In this document: positions 24,578 through 33,708 of the stretch, in pieces
How positions within the stretch are numbered: position 1 is the first letter of the stretch
Layout of the letters: every line of letters begins with the position of its first letter
NCBI GenBank assembly: GCA_964402975.1
Contig: CAYOEM010000008.1
Coordinates: forward strand, 58,015 to 122,014
Source: CAMDKS01 sp964402975
Lineage (GTDB): Bacteria > Bdellovibrionota_B > Oligoflexia > Oligoflexales > RGVZ01
DNA: 64,000 bases
Direction: 5' to 3'
Made by a program: the position numbers and the translations under genes
Notes under the pieces: generated by a model
Databases searched by the model: none
What the model was told of the DNA's origin: nothing
Seen by the model: the letters and a program-made list of their open reading frames with translations, nothing else

Positions 24578-26079
24578 ATGCCTGTATTCTTTATTGATAA
24601 CAGCATGTTACAAACATTTGGCAAAGTCCGAAAGGATGGCAGAATGCGCAAAGGTTTCATCATCTTCGCCGTCACAGGCGTCATTGCAAATATAGCTCTA
24701 GGCCTTATCTGGTTTCCTGGCTTTTACGGATTCATGTTTTTGATCCCCATACTTGGCGTCGGCTTTCACGACATGTTTCAAAGCCACCACTCCATTAGAA
24801 GAAACTTTCCGATACTTGGTCGAGCTAGGTGGGCTCTCGAATCAATAAGACCTGAGATTCAACAATATTTTATTGAAAATAATACGGACGGAAGACCTTT
24901 CAGCAGAGAACGACGATCCCTGATCTACCAACGAGCTAAAAGCGACGTTGCCACACTACCGTTTGGCACACAACTCGACGTCTATAAAACTGGCTACGAG
25001 TGGGTCAACCACAGCCTGGTACCCAAACAAGTCGATCACCGAAGTCTGCGCGTAACCGTCGGTGGGCCAGCCTGTAAAAAACCCTACAGCGCATCCATAT
25101 TCAATATCTCAGCCATGAGCTTTGGAGCCCTCAGTAAAAATGCAATTCTAGCTCTAAATCATGGCGCCAAACTCGGAAATTTCGCCCATTGCACGGGTGA
25201 AGGCGGGTTATCTCCTTATCACCTAGAACCTGGGGGCGATATCATATGGAATATCGGCACGGGATACTTTTCCTGCCGTAATGCCAATGGAAAATTTGAC
25301 GCAGAAAAATTTGCTGAACGCGCAAATCTACCTAATGTAAAGATGATTGAGCTTAAGCTTTCTCAGGGTGCGAAACCCGGACATGGCGGTATCTTGCCCG
25401 CCAAAAAACTCACTAAGGAGATCGCGTCTATTCGAGGTGTGCCTCTGGGACAGGATGTACTTTCACCACCAGCACACACAGCATTTTCTACACCCCTTGG
25501 ACTACTGCATTTTCTACAACAACTCCGTGATCTTTGCGGCGGAAAGCCGGTTGGCTTTAAGCTTTGCGTAGGCAAACGCCGTGAGTTTTTAGCGATATGT
25601 AAAGCCATGGCCGAAACCGGCATCTACCCTGACTATATTGCCATCGACGGCGGTGAGGGCGGCACTGGCGCAGCTCCTTTGGAGTTTTCAAATCACGTTG
25701 GAAGTCCGCTGAATGAATCTTTGGTTTTTGTTCACAACGCTTTAGTAGGGATAAACGCGCGCCAACACATCAAGATCTGGGTGTCCGGTCGAATAACAAC
25801 NNNNNNNNNNNNNNNNNNNNNNNNNNNNNNNNNNNNNNNNNNNNNNNNNNNNNNNNNNNNNNNNNNNNNNNNNNNNNNNNNNNNNNNNNNNNNNNNNNNN
25901 TTGACTTGAAACCATGGCATCTCATGAGACGATTTGGCCCGTTTGAAGTCAAACACTACGGAGAGATTTTTGACTACCTGAAAGGTGGAGAACTCTTAGG
26001 TCAAAATCCGCCAAAGGTATTCGATAGAGCTTGGAAAACTGCCCGGGCTGACTCATTTGACTCGTCCACGTCGAGTTAG
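24578..26079 (+). CDS. FMN-binding glutamate-synthase-like protein, interrupted by assembly gap
   Basis: The central region matches the FMN-binding domain of glutamate synthase: SIFNISAMSFGALSKNAILALNHGA, GNFAHCTGEGGLSPYH, IELKLSQGAKPGHGGILPA, GVPLGQDVLSPPAHTAFSTP and DYIAIDGGEGGTGAAPLEF (parts only). An N-terminal hydrophobic hairpin (about residues 24-60) suggests membrane attachment, as in the archaeal-type stand-alone family. The frame after the gap starts at 25903 and ends at the TAG 26077-26079; it differs from the frame before it, so the real gap is not 100 bases. Iron-sulfur Cys residues would lie in the gap. It is probably not a full glutamate synthase; the substrate is unknown. Confidence 0.75.
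25801..25900. other. Assembly gap, 100 N
   Basis: A 100-N placeholder inside the glutamate-synthase-like gene. If the gene is intact, frame continuity requires a true length of 2 modulo 3, not 100, so the length is not measured. Confidence 0.98.
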
Positions 26080-27054
26080 CAGAAATCCAAAGCCAATCGA
26101 CGTAGCAGCGATCAATACAATCAAGATTGTAAGACCTCGGGCCTCCGACTGCTTACGAGCATCTTTCCCGTATTCTCCAAGTCTCGGGGCAGATTTCAGC
26201 CACTCCCGGCGAAGATATCCTAATTCGACCTGACAATCCCCACATTCACGACCCAGATTTTTTAGTCGCTCTATAAGCTGTCGATCAGATAATCTGGCCA
26301 AGTCAACAAGCGAAAAATGATCACCTCTCTGCTTAACCCAAGTAGCCAACTCCGGACTAACCTGTCCAACCTCAACACTCAAACGAAGAGTCTGCGTATA
26401 AAAAGCTAACGACCAAAGTTCGTCAACGTCCAATACGTCCACGAATGGCATCATTTCAGAATCATCGATGCCGTGGACTAACACTGCATATAAACCAAGC
26501 GCAGTTTGTGACAAGTTATATCTCGGCTCCTGCAAGGCCTTCGGCTTCATCTTGAGCCTAGACGAAAGTTGTCCAGGAGCACCATCCTCGGAACCGTGAC
26601 AGCTCTGGCAATGCTCTCGAAATTTTACAGCTGCAGTTTCAAAGTTTGGGACCACTGCAGGGGCTGCATCACTGGCGAAGTCTGCGATAAGCCTGCTCTG
26701 TATGGATAAAAGATAAGATTTTACTGCCTCAAACTTGAGGCTCTGAACGTCATTTTTTGCGTCTCGAACCGCGGGTAAAAACTTGTGGTCGTAATTAGAG
26801 GCTGCGGCATCTACCTCGATGGCATGGCGCTCCGCGTGATTCAATCGGACTGTCAGGCAGCGCGTCAAATAATCTGGATCGTCAAAGCAAGTCAAGCCCA
26901 GGTGCGTGTCAGCAAATAAACCCCAAAATGCTGCTCTTGCGGCAGCTTTCTCCTCTAAAGTTTTCCGGCCAAAAGCGGCCGTAGAAAATAGAGAAAGACA
27001 ACTCAGAAGACAAAGAACGCGAAACCTTAATGACATGAATCGAAAAAATCCCAA
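26053..27054 (-). CDS. Mono-heme cytochrome c with C-terminal membrane anchor
   Basis: The 333-residue protein has an N-terminal signal peptide (RFRVLCLLSCLSLFSTAAFG), a class I heme site CQSCHG at residues 149-153, and a downstream YAVLVHGIDDSEMMPFVD that contains likely Met ligands. This layout resembles the cytochrome c half of FTR1-type iron permease fusions, but the permease part is absent. A second CxxC without His (ECGDC) lies near residue 270, followed by a C-terminal membrane helix (ILIVLIAATSIGFGFLL). It overlaps the 3' end of the convergent glutamate-synthase-like gene by 27 bases. Role: electron carrier, partner unknown. Confidence 0.75.
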   Translation of the reverse strand: MGFFRFMSLRFRVLCLLSCLSLFSTAAFGRKTLEEKAAARAAFWGLFADTHLGLTCFDDPDYLTRCLTVRLNHAERHAIEVDAAASNYDHKFLPAVRDAKNDVQSLKFEAVKSYLLSIQSRLIADFASDAAPAVVPNFETAAVKFREHCQSCHGSEDGAPGQLSSRLKMKPKALQEPRYNLSQTALGLYAVLVHGIDDSEMMPFVDVLDVDELWSLAFYTQTLRLSVEVGQVSPELATWVKQRGDHFSLVDLARLSDRQLIERLKNLGRECGDCQVELGYLRREWLKSAPRLGEYGKDARKQSEARGLTILIVLIAATSIGFGFLLTRRGRVK

Positions 27055-27085
27055 GGCTTAGCCTGTCCGTAAGTATATGATTTAG

Positions 27086-28567
27086 TTACATCAACGGAGC
27101 AAAGAGTCTCATAATCCTACGAAAAAGCAAACGACCAATCCGTAAATTTGACACATCACTAGATGATAGGGGAGAGCAGTCTTTGGCGACGGACTCCATT
27201 ATAGCCACAACTTGTAGGGCAAGTTGTTTATCTCTGACAAATAGGTCGGTTTCAAAATTTAGAAAAAAGCTTCTGTAGTCCATATTTGATGATCCAATCA
27301 AAACGACATCTTGATCAGCAATAATCATTTTTCCATGACATACTCCGTGAGGATAACGGAGCAGTTTGATTCCATAATGATGAATCTCCGAAAAATACGA
27401 GTGCGCACAAGTGTCAGTAATCGGATGATTTGAGTGCCGAGGGACTATGATCTGAACATCAACCCCACGAACAACTGCGAGCCGCATGGCATGGAGCAAT
27501 TGTTTATCAGGCACAAAGTAGGGTGTCATAATCCACACGCGCTGTCGTGACTCGTGCAGAAGACTCACAAGCGTGCTGTAAAAAGGTGCGTTATTTTCTG
27601 ATGGTCCACTAGCTATAATTTGCGTGAGAGGCCCAGAGCTTGTCGACTCATTATCGTTTACATACTTTGCTCCGAGAACCTCGGCCGGGAGTGACTTGCC
27701 CGTTGTGAAGTGCCAATCTTCTGCAAACAGCGCGAGAAAGTCGGATATAACAGGACCATTAACCCTAAAAGCCATATCAAACCACTTAGGCCTTCCGGGA
27801 TCTGGCCCCTCTAAATACATCGCACCAACATTAAATCCACCGGTGATCGCCAGCTGGCCATCCGCAATAATCAGCTTGCGGTGGTTGCGCCAGTTGATTT
27901 GAAATCGTCTCTTAATCGGATGAATCTCTAAGAAGCGATGCATTCTCAAGCCACGCTTTCTGTATGATTCAATGAGTGCATTTTTTATACGATGAGAACC
28001 GAGGCCATCAAACAATACGAAAACTTTCAAGCCTTGCTCTGCTTTAGCAGCCAATTTATCCAAAAATGAAATGCCAATCTCATCTGCCTGTATCTGGTAA
28101 AACTGAAAGACGATAAAGTCTTTGGCTCCATCGATTGCTTGTGACATTGCCTCGTAAGCTTTGGTGCTGTTCACCAAGGGCGATATAACGTTGCCGTGCT
28201 GGAGAGCTTGGCCTTGCAGCATCGACACCCACATCGCAGTCCGCTCAAAGCCTTGATATCCAGATTTTCCCATGACGGCTTGATTTTCTGGACCTATGAC
28301 TTCCGCGTTTTTTTTCGGCCGTTTCAGCCCGGCTAGATGTTTGGATGCACGTTTACGTGCCGCATATTTTTCAAATGGATTCAGGCCAAAACCCAAGTAA
28401 CAGATCGCCGTTAACTCAGGAAACAATGCGACTCCAAGAAGCCAGCTAAGGCAGACCACTGGGTCTTGTTTCTTCATAAGGATGTGGGCGGCAAGCATAA
28501 CCGACAAAATAAGCTTTGCGATTTGCGTCAATTCATTCAGATTGCTTTGGAATTTTACAAAATCCAC
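27086..28567 (-). CDS. cls: Cardiolipin synthase (phospholipase D family)
   Basis: Cls condenses two phosphatidylglycerols to cardiolipin at the inner membrane. Two HxKx4D motifs are present: HRKLIIADGQ at about residue 227 and HGKMIIADQD at about residue 408, each followed by a GG/GS-N segment (TGGFN, IGSSN). Two N-terminal hydrophobic helices (around LILSVMLAAHIL and CLSWLLGVALFPELTAICYLGFG in parts) anchor it. At 493 residues it is normal for the Bacillus-type Cls. The gene stands alone. Confidence 0.9.
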   Translation of the reverse strand: MDFVKFQSNLNELTQIAKLILSVMLAAHILMKKQDPVVCLSWLLGVALFPELTAICYLGFGLNPFEKYAARKRASKHLAGLKRPKKNAEVIGPENQAVMGKSGYQGFERTAMWVSMLQGQALQHGNVISPLVNSTKAYEAMSQAIDGAKDFIVFQFYQIQADEIGISFLDKLAAKAEQGLKVFVLFDGLGSHRIKNALIESYRKRGLRMHRFLEIHPIKRRFQINWRNHRKLIIADGQLAITGGFNVGAMYLEGPDPGRPKWFDMAFRVNGPVISDFLALFAEDWHFTTGKSLPAEVLGAKYVNDNESTSSGPLTQIIASGPSENNAPFYSTLVSLLHESRQRVWIMTPYFVPDKQLLHAMRLAVVRGVDVQIIVPRHSNHPITDTCAHSYFSEIHHYGIKLLRYPHGVCHGKMIIADQDVVLIGSSNMDYRSFFLNFETDLFVRDKQLALQVVAIMESVAKDCSPLSSSDVSNLRIGRLLFRRIMRLFAPLM

Positions 28568-28617
28568 AGGCTTGCCCCGCCATCATCTTAAACATTACCT
28601 CTGGACAGCCTAAACTA

Positions 28618-28646
28618 TTGGCAATATTCAAGAAATTCTATATGTG
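28618..28646 (+). promoter_or_regulatory. Possible promoter of the methylmalonyl-CoA mutase operon
   Basis: TTGGCA (28618-28623), a 17-base spacer and TATGTG (28641-28646) lie 56 bases upstream of the mutase start. The match is moderate. No cobalamin riboswitch could be recognised in the 134-base spacer. Confidence 0.3.
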
Positions 28647-28701
28647 ATACATTATAGTCCTGTTCCCCCGAACCGACAAATGGAGGGAGATAAAATTTAA
28701 A

Positions 28702-30852
28702 ATGGCAAACGATTCGAAAGACAACCTTGAGGTTTGGAACAAGCTCGCTGTAAAGGAACTTCACGGCGCACGCCTGAGCTCTCTGGATAGACAAACTCCT
28801 GAGGGTTTTCCCGTTAAACCCCTTTATACGCGTGCAGATATAGCGTCCCTCGATAAAGCCATCAATTCTTTGCCAGGAATTGCGCCATTTCTTCGCGGCC
28901 CCAGAGCTACCATGTACACTCATCGTCCATGGACAATCCGCCAATATGCAGGATTCAGTACCGCCGAGGAGAGCAATGCCTTTTACCGCCAAAATTTAGC
29001 CGCAGGCCAAAAAGGCTTGAGTGTTGCATTTGATCTTGCCACTCACCGCGGATATGACTCTGACCATCAGCGCGTGCGCGGTGATGTCGGAAAAGCTGGC
29101 GTGGCGATCGATTCGGTCGAAGATATGAAAATCTTGTTTGATGGCATCCCCCTAGGCGAGATGAGCGTGAGCATGACCATGAATGGCGCTGTACTTCCGA
29201 TCATGGCTTTTTATATTGTCGCAGGCGAGGAGCAAGGAGTTAATCAAGCTAACCTTTCCGGTACTATCCAAAACGACATTCTAAAAGAATACATGGTCCG
29301 AAACACATACATATATCCCCCGGAACCTAGCATGCGGATTGTCGGTGACATTATTGAATACACCGCAAGGTACATGCCCAAATTCAACAGCATAAGCATT
29401 AGCGGCTACCATATGCAAGAAGCTGGAGCCGATAGCGCTCTAGAACTGGCTTATACGATAGCCGATGGTCTTGAGTACGTTAAAACCGCCTTGGCTCGCG
29501 GACTTGATATTGATCAGTTTGCACCACGCCTATCATTCTTCTTTGGCATTGGCATGAATTTCTACATGGAGGTCGCAAAACTCAGGGCCGCACGGCTCTT
29601 GTGGTCAGAGTGCATGAGCGAATTCAAACCGAAAAACCAACAATCACTTATGCTACGCACCCATTGCCAGACTTCAGGATACTCTCTCACGGAGCAAGAT
29701 CCCTACAACAACGTTGTTCGCACAACGATAGAGGCACTGGCGGCCGTGCTGGGTGGAACACAGTCTTTGCATACGAATGCCCTGGATGAAGCTATCGCAT
29801 TGCCATCTGAGTTTTCTGCAAGGATCGCACGGAATACTCAACTCATAATCCAGGAAGAGACGGATATTTGTCATACGGTTGATCCGTTTGGCGGCAGCTT
29901 TTTTATGGAGCGATTAACACATGATCTGGCAAACAAGGCACGCTCGATCATGAAGGAAATTGAGGATCATGGCGGCATGGTCAGAGCGATCAATAAAGGG
30001 ATTCCAAAACTTCGGATTGAGGAAAGTGCTGCACGCAAACAAGCGCGCATAGATAGCGGGAAAGACATTATTGTTGGCGTCAATAAATATAAGAATGCGG
30101 CTGCCAAAGAGCACGTCGAAGTGCGTGAGGTTGATAACACAAGCGTACGAGACGCCCAAATTAAGCGACTTCAGACCGTGAAGTCAAAACGCAACACGGA
30201 GGAGGTCTCAAAAGCCTTAACCGCAATTAAACAGGCGGCGGAGTCTAATTCTGGAAATCTCCTGGAGTTGTCAGTTATTGCAGCGCGAAAAAGAGCAACA
30301 CTCGGCGAAATCAGTGAAACTCTTGCAGGCGTCTATGGGCGGCATCGTGCCCAGGTGCAAACGGTCAGCGCGGTCTATTCCGCATCTTACGGAGGACTTG
30401 ATGTGATTGAAAAAATCAGAGCTCGAACCAACTCGTTTGCAAAGAAAGCCGGCCGTAGACCCAGAATTCTTGTTTGCAAGCTTGGTCAAGACGGACACGA
30501 TCGTGGCGCAAAAGTCATCGCAACAGGACTTGCCGATCTGGGTTTTGACGTGGACATCGGACCGATGTTTCAAACTCCGGAAGAGGCCGCCAAAGAAGCG
30601 CTGGAAAATGACGTCCACGTTATTGGAATTTCAAGTCAGGCAGCAGGCCATAAAACACTGGTGCCTGAATTAATCGGACAATTAAGAAAAATCGGCGGAG
30701 AGCGCATCAAGGTAATTGTCGGTGGTATTATCCCGGCGAATGACTATGAATTCATGACCAATGCCGGTTGCGCCGCCATATTCGGCCCCGGCACACCCAT
30801 ACCCGAGTGTGCGGAGCGTATTCTTGACATTTTGGAGAGAGATTTGCGATGA
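28702..30852 (+). CDS. mutB: Methylmalonyl-CoA mutase, catalytic chain
   Basis: The enzyme interconverts methylmalonyl-CoA and succinyl-CoA using adenosylcobalamin. The barrel shows AFDLATHRGYDSDH, SMTMNGAVLP, YIYPPEPSMRIVGDIIEYTA and SISGYHMQEAGA (substrate His). The cobalamin-binding C-terminal domain has LGQDGHDRGAKV (Asp-x-His-x-x-Gly around residue 596-600). At 716 residues it contains both domains in one chain, as large subunits do. No small subunit gene precedes it, so it may be a homodimer. Its stop overlaps the MeaB start (ATGA), so the two are coupled. Confidence 0.95.
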   Translation: MANDSKDNLEVWNKLAVKELHGARLSSLDRQTPEGFPVKPLYTRADIASLDKAINSLPGIAPFLRGPRATMYTHRPWTIRQYAGFSTAEESNAFYRQNLAAGQKGLSVAFDLATHRGYDSDHQRVRGDVGKAGVAIDSVEDMKILFDGIPLGEMSVSMTMNGAVLPIMAFYIVAGEEQGVNQANLSGTIQNDILKEYMVRNTYIYPPEPSMRIVGDIIEYTARYMPKFNSISISGYHMQEAGADSALELAYTIADGLEYVKTALARGLDIDQFAPRLSFFFGIGMNFYMEVAKLRAARLLWSECMSEFKPKNQQSLMLRTHCQTSGYSLTEQDPYNNVVRTTIEALAAVLGGTQSLHTNALDEAIALPSEFSARIARNTQLIIQEETDICHTVDPFGGSFFMERLTHDLANKARSIMKEIEDHGGMVRAINKGIPKLRIEESAARKQARIDSGKDIIVGVNKYKNAAAKEHVEVREVDNTSVRDAQIKRLQTVKSKRNTEEVSKALTAIKQAAESNSGNLLELSVIAARKRATLGEISETLAGVYGRHRAQVQTVSAVYSASYGGLDVIEKIRARTNSFAKKAGRRPRILVCKLGQDGHDRGAKVIATGLADLGFDVDIGPMFQTPEEAAKEALENDVHVIGISSQAAGHKTLVPELIGQLRKIGGERIKVIVGGIIPANDYEFMTNAGCAAIFGPGTPIPECAERILDILERDLR

Positions 30853-31832
30853 CGAGCAATGTCGATTTGCTAAAGTCTGAAATCGCTAAGGGCTCACGTT
30901 TGTCGCTGGCCAAAGCTATAACATTAGTGGAAAGCACTCGAGTCGATCACCGACGGGATGCTGAAGATCTTTTATCTCAACTCATCTCGACAACGGGTCA
31001 ATCTATTAGGGTCGCGATAAGCGGACCCCCAGGAGTCGGGAAAAGCAGTTTCATCGAGGCGTTAGGCCTCCACCTAGTTAAGTCCGGAAAATCCCTGGCT
31101 GTGCTGGCCATCGACCCGTCATCACCTCTCACTGGTGGAAGCATTCTCGGCGATAAAACGAGGATGGAAGAATTATCGAAGTCCGACCGATGTTTTATCC
31201 GACCTTCACCCTCTTCCGGAGCACTCGGAGGCGTCTGTCGTCATACACGCGAAACGATGCTTCTGTGTGAGGCGGCTGGATTTAATGTTGTTCTCATTGA
31301 GACCGTGGGAATTGGTCAGTCCGAATTCGTTGCGGCAAGCATGACCGATATTTTTGTTCAGCTCCATCAGCCATTCAGTGGTGATGAACTTCAGGGCATC
31401 AAAAAAGGCGTCATGGAGCTGGCCGATCTGGTTGTGGTGACAAAGGCCGATGGCGATTCGCTTTCGGCGGCAGATCTTGCAAAAAAGGACTTAGAACGGG
31501 CGATATCACTCATTAAAGCACATGAGGAAGAGAAAACCGAGGTCGTTACAGTGAGCTCTATAAAGGGCACATCAATTGCGTCGACCTGGGACAAAATTGA
31601 GACAATTTATCAGTCGCGCGTCAAATCCGGAGTTATTTCGAAAAAGCGAATTAATCAGAAGCGAGAGTGGCTAAATCAGGAAATAGTTAACGCTCTCCAG
31701 GACTGTCTGACAACTCATCCTCGATACGAAAGTCTCCTGCAAAAAACTTACGATCAAGTTGAGAAATCAACTGAGCACTGCGCAAAGGCCGCACGAAATC
31801 TCGTAGCTTCTCTTCTAAGGACAGCTGAATAG
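30849..31832 (+). CDS. MeaB/ArgK-type G3E GTPase, methylmalonyl-CoA mutase chaperone
   Basis: MeaB protects methylmalonyl-CoA mutase from inactivation and gates cobalamin loading. Motifs: Walker A GPPGVGKSSF at about residues 58-67, VLAIDPSSPLTGGSILGDKTRM (in part), IETVGIGQSE, and VVTKADGD as the guanine-specificity motif. It is 327 residues, the family length. The start overlaps the mutase stop by four bases, and its 3' end meets the convergent cytochrome gene with no spacer. Context makes the mutase-specific role very likely. Confidence 0.92.
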   Translation: MTSNVDLLKSEIAKGSRLSLAKAITLVESTRVDHRRDAEDLLSQLISTTGQSIRVAISGPPGVGKSSFIEALGLHLVKSGKSLAVLAIDPSSPLTGGSILGDKTRMEELSKSDRCFIRPSPSSGALGGVCRHTRETMLLCEAAGFNVVLIETVGIGQSEFVAASMTDIFVQLHQPFSGDELQGIKKGVMELADLVVVTKADGDSLSAADLAKKDLERAISLIKAHEEEKTEVVTVSSIKGTSIASTWDKIETIYQSRVKSGVISKKRINQKREWLNQEIVNALQDCLTTHPRYESLLQKTYDQVEKSTEHCAKAARNLVASLLRTAE

Positions 31833-33236
31833 TCATTTGTGCTCGATGGACCTCCAGTATTTCTTTTGATCAAATCCTGGCGAGTGAGGCGGCGTGTGAC
31901 ACTCAGCACATGATTTTTTTGGATCGATCGCCTTCTCGTCCGTACCGCTTTGCGTAGGATTTAGAATGTGAGCCTTTCTCGGACCATGGCAGTTCTCACA
32001 TTGAACGTTTGAAAATTTGGGACTAATCATTTCACTCACGTATCCACCTTTTTGTTTGAAACCCAGAACGTGACATTCAACACAAGACGGGTCCTCATGT
32101 CGCTTCTTCAGCAAAAGAGTATTCATCGCACTAGAATGGGCGGACTTCTTCCAAACCTCAAATGAGCTCGCATGACAGCTCGCACAGGCCTCCGCTCCTA
32201 CAAAATCCGAATCCTTCAGATCTCTTGTTCTGAGCATTGCAAGACTTTTAAACTTATCACTCTCACTACGGCGCAACTCGTCGAATACTGCATTGACTTC
32301 AGCAGGAACGGCCGACTCTTCCTCTAACCTTAACCAATGGATAAATTTCGCTGATGAAAATTGGGGGAATTGGTCTGACTTCGGATTTAACAACGTGAAT
32401 CCCGTTGGTGCACTGGTCGGTTTGGTGTCAGAAAAAATTAAGGGCCTTGGTGTAGGAAAATTCTCAAGACCAGCAACTCTTAGCAAACCTGCGCCTCCGA
32501 ACGGAACAGACCAAACCACATGTTTCTTGTGACGAGTAACCAACAAACGCTCATTCCTCTGCTCAGCGTCACCGATCTCCACCCCAAAAGGAACCGTACT
32601 GGATCTTATAATGGTCCCGAAGAAATTCGAGTCTAAAATTTCAGCAAGATCTTTATCGTTACCCGAGAAAAGCAAAATCCGTTTCGACGACGCCGGCACC
32701 CGAGACTGTTTCGTCCAGGTTTTCAAAAGGGCCGGAGAAAATTGCTGAAGCCCTTTAGATTTCAGCCCAAGGTAACCGAAAACTTCATAGTCAAAAACAT
32801 CGAGACTTCGCTTCCAGGACGCGCTCTCCCCTTGCTCAACAGAATTTGAAAGTACCCAGTTAATCGATGGCAGACGCTGCTTTAACCCAAGCCGTTCCCA
32901 CTCGTTAATATTAATAAGCGACGCGTCAGGGCCAATAAGACGCAGAACACGATCAATGACCTCAGTTGAAGAATCATTTTTAGTTGCGTTTAATCCATTT
33001 CCCATATTCAGCACTGGTATTTTTTTAACCTGTGAGCGATACCTAAAAACTGCAGCTGAAACCCGCTTAAGGCCACCCACGTCCGTCCTCGGATCGCAGC
33101 CACACGGCTCCAGATGACCTCGTAAATCGCCAAAAGCCAAAACTCCTGATTCGGAGCTGCCATACACGACATTGGATAGCGTCGCACAAGCCATCATAAG
33201 AGTCATAAAGGCCCGAAATTTAAGAATTTTTAGCAA
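31833..33236 (-). CDS. Tetra-heme cytochrome c (c554-like) with UshA-like N-terminal half
   Basis: Four CxxCH sites are present in the C-terminal third: CASCH (about residue 349), CVECH (386), CENCH (414) and CAECH (444), with histidines placed as in c554-type proteins. The N-terminal half begins with a signal peptide and then DLRGHLEPCGCDPRTDVGGLKR, a motif seen in periplasmic proteins that combine a metallophosphatase-like region with multi-heme cytochromes; the phosphatase active-site residues are not evident. It is probably periplasmic and involved in electron transfer. The partner is unknown. Confidence 0.8.
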   Translation of the reverse strand: MLKILKFRAFMTLMMACATLSNVVYGSSESGVLAFGDLRGHLEPCGCDPRTDVGGLKRVSAAVFRYRSQVKKIPVLNMGNGLNATKNDSSTEVIDRVLRLIGPDASLININEWERLGLKQRLPSINWVLSNSVEQGESASWKRSLDVFDYEVFGYLGLKSKGLQQFSPALLKTWTKQSRVPASSKRILLFSGNDKDLAEILDSNFFGTIIRSSTVPFGVEIGDAEQRNERLLVTRHKKHVVWSVPFGGAGLLRVAGLENFPTPRPLIFSDTKPTSAPTGFTLLNPKSDQFPQFSSAKFIHWLRLEEESAVPAEVNAVFDELRRSESDKFKSLAMLRTRDLKDSDFVGAEACASCHASSFEVWKKSAHSSAMNTLLLKKRHEDPSCVECHVLGFKQKGGYVSEMISPKFSNVQCENCHGPRKAHILNPTQSGTDEKAIDPKKSCAECHTPPHSPGFDQKKYWRSIEHK

Positions 33237-33326
33237 AATACCCCCGCGGATTGGTTTTTCACTTCACTTGAAAACATCTGTACAGTATACGATGCAACGC
33301 AACCTTTGTTAGTAGGAATCTCCACT

Positions 33327-33701
33327 TTGAATCCGAAAATTCTAGAATTGACACCCGCCGCAATTGAAGCAACTTATGCATTTCGCGGCAATCATGAAGA
33401 GTACAGAGACAAAGATCTGAGGCTCTACCTCGCAGGCAAAGGCTGTGACGGCTTTGAATACGGCGTCACATTTGATGAGCGGGAATCCGATGACGTCATC
33501 GTGCCTATAACCAATAAAATTAATCTTTTATGCGACTCTAGAACACTAGAATTCGTACGCGGCAGCACAATTGACTGGGTTGATGACGAACGAGGAAAAG
33601 GATTTTTAGTGGAGAACCCAAACCACCGTAAATTCCGCGGTAAATTCTACAAAAAATCTGAGTGGAAGACGAAAGTCCTGGCGGAACTTCGCAATCAGTG
33701 A
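33327..33701 (+). CDS. A-type iron-sulfur carrier-like protein lacking the C-terminal CxC
   Basis: The sequence follows the IscA/ErpA/HesB fold: ILELTPAAIEAT at the start, DLRLYLAGKGCDGFEYGVTFDE with the first Cys (Cys40, the position of the C-terminal-cluster Cys35 in IscA), and GKGFLVENPN near the end. The usual NPN-A-x-x-x-C-G-C-G ending is replaced by NPNHRKFRGKFYKK, so two of the three conserved Cys are missing and normal Fe-S transfer is unlikely. Start is TTG 33327, with AGGA nine bases upstream; TTG 33306 is possible. Eight bases separate it from the convergent gene. Confidence 0.65.
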   Translation: MNPKILELTPAAIEATYAFRGNHEEYRDKDLRLYLAGKGCDGFEYGVTFDERESDDVIVPITNKINLLCDSRTLEFVRGSTIDWVDDERGKGFLVENPNHRKFRGKFYKKSEWKTKVLAELRNQ

Positions 33702-33708
33702 TGCAAAG

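Noticed and set aside
28568..28701. A cobalamin riboswitch upstream of the B12-dependent mutase.
   Set aside because: The spacer is only 134 bases, and the B12-box core sequence was not found.
28615..28992. A 125-codon minus-strand open frame covering the start of the mutase gene.
   Set aside because: It is a shadow of methylmalonyl-CoA mutase, with no homology pattern of its own.
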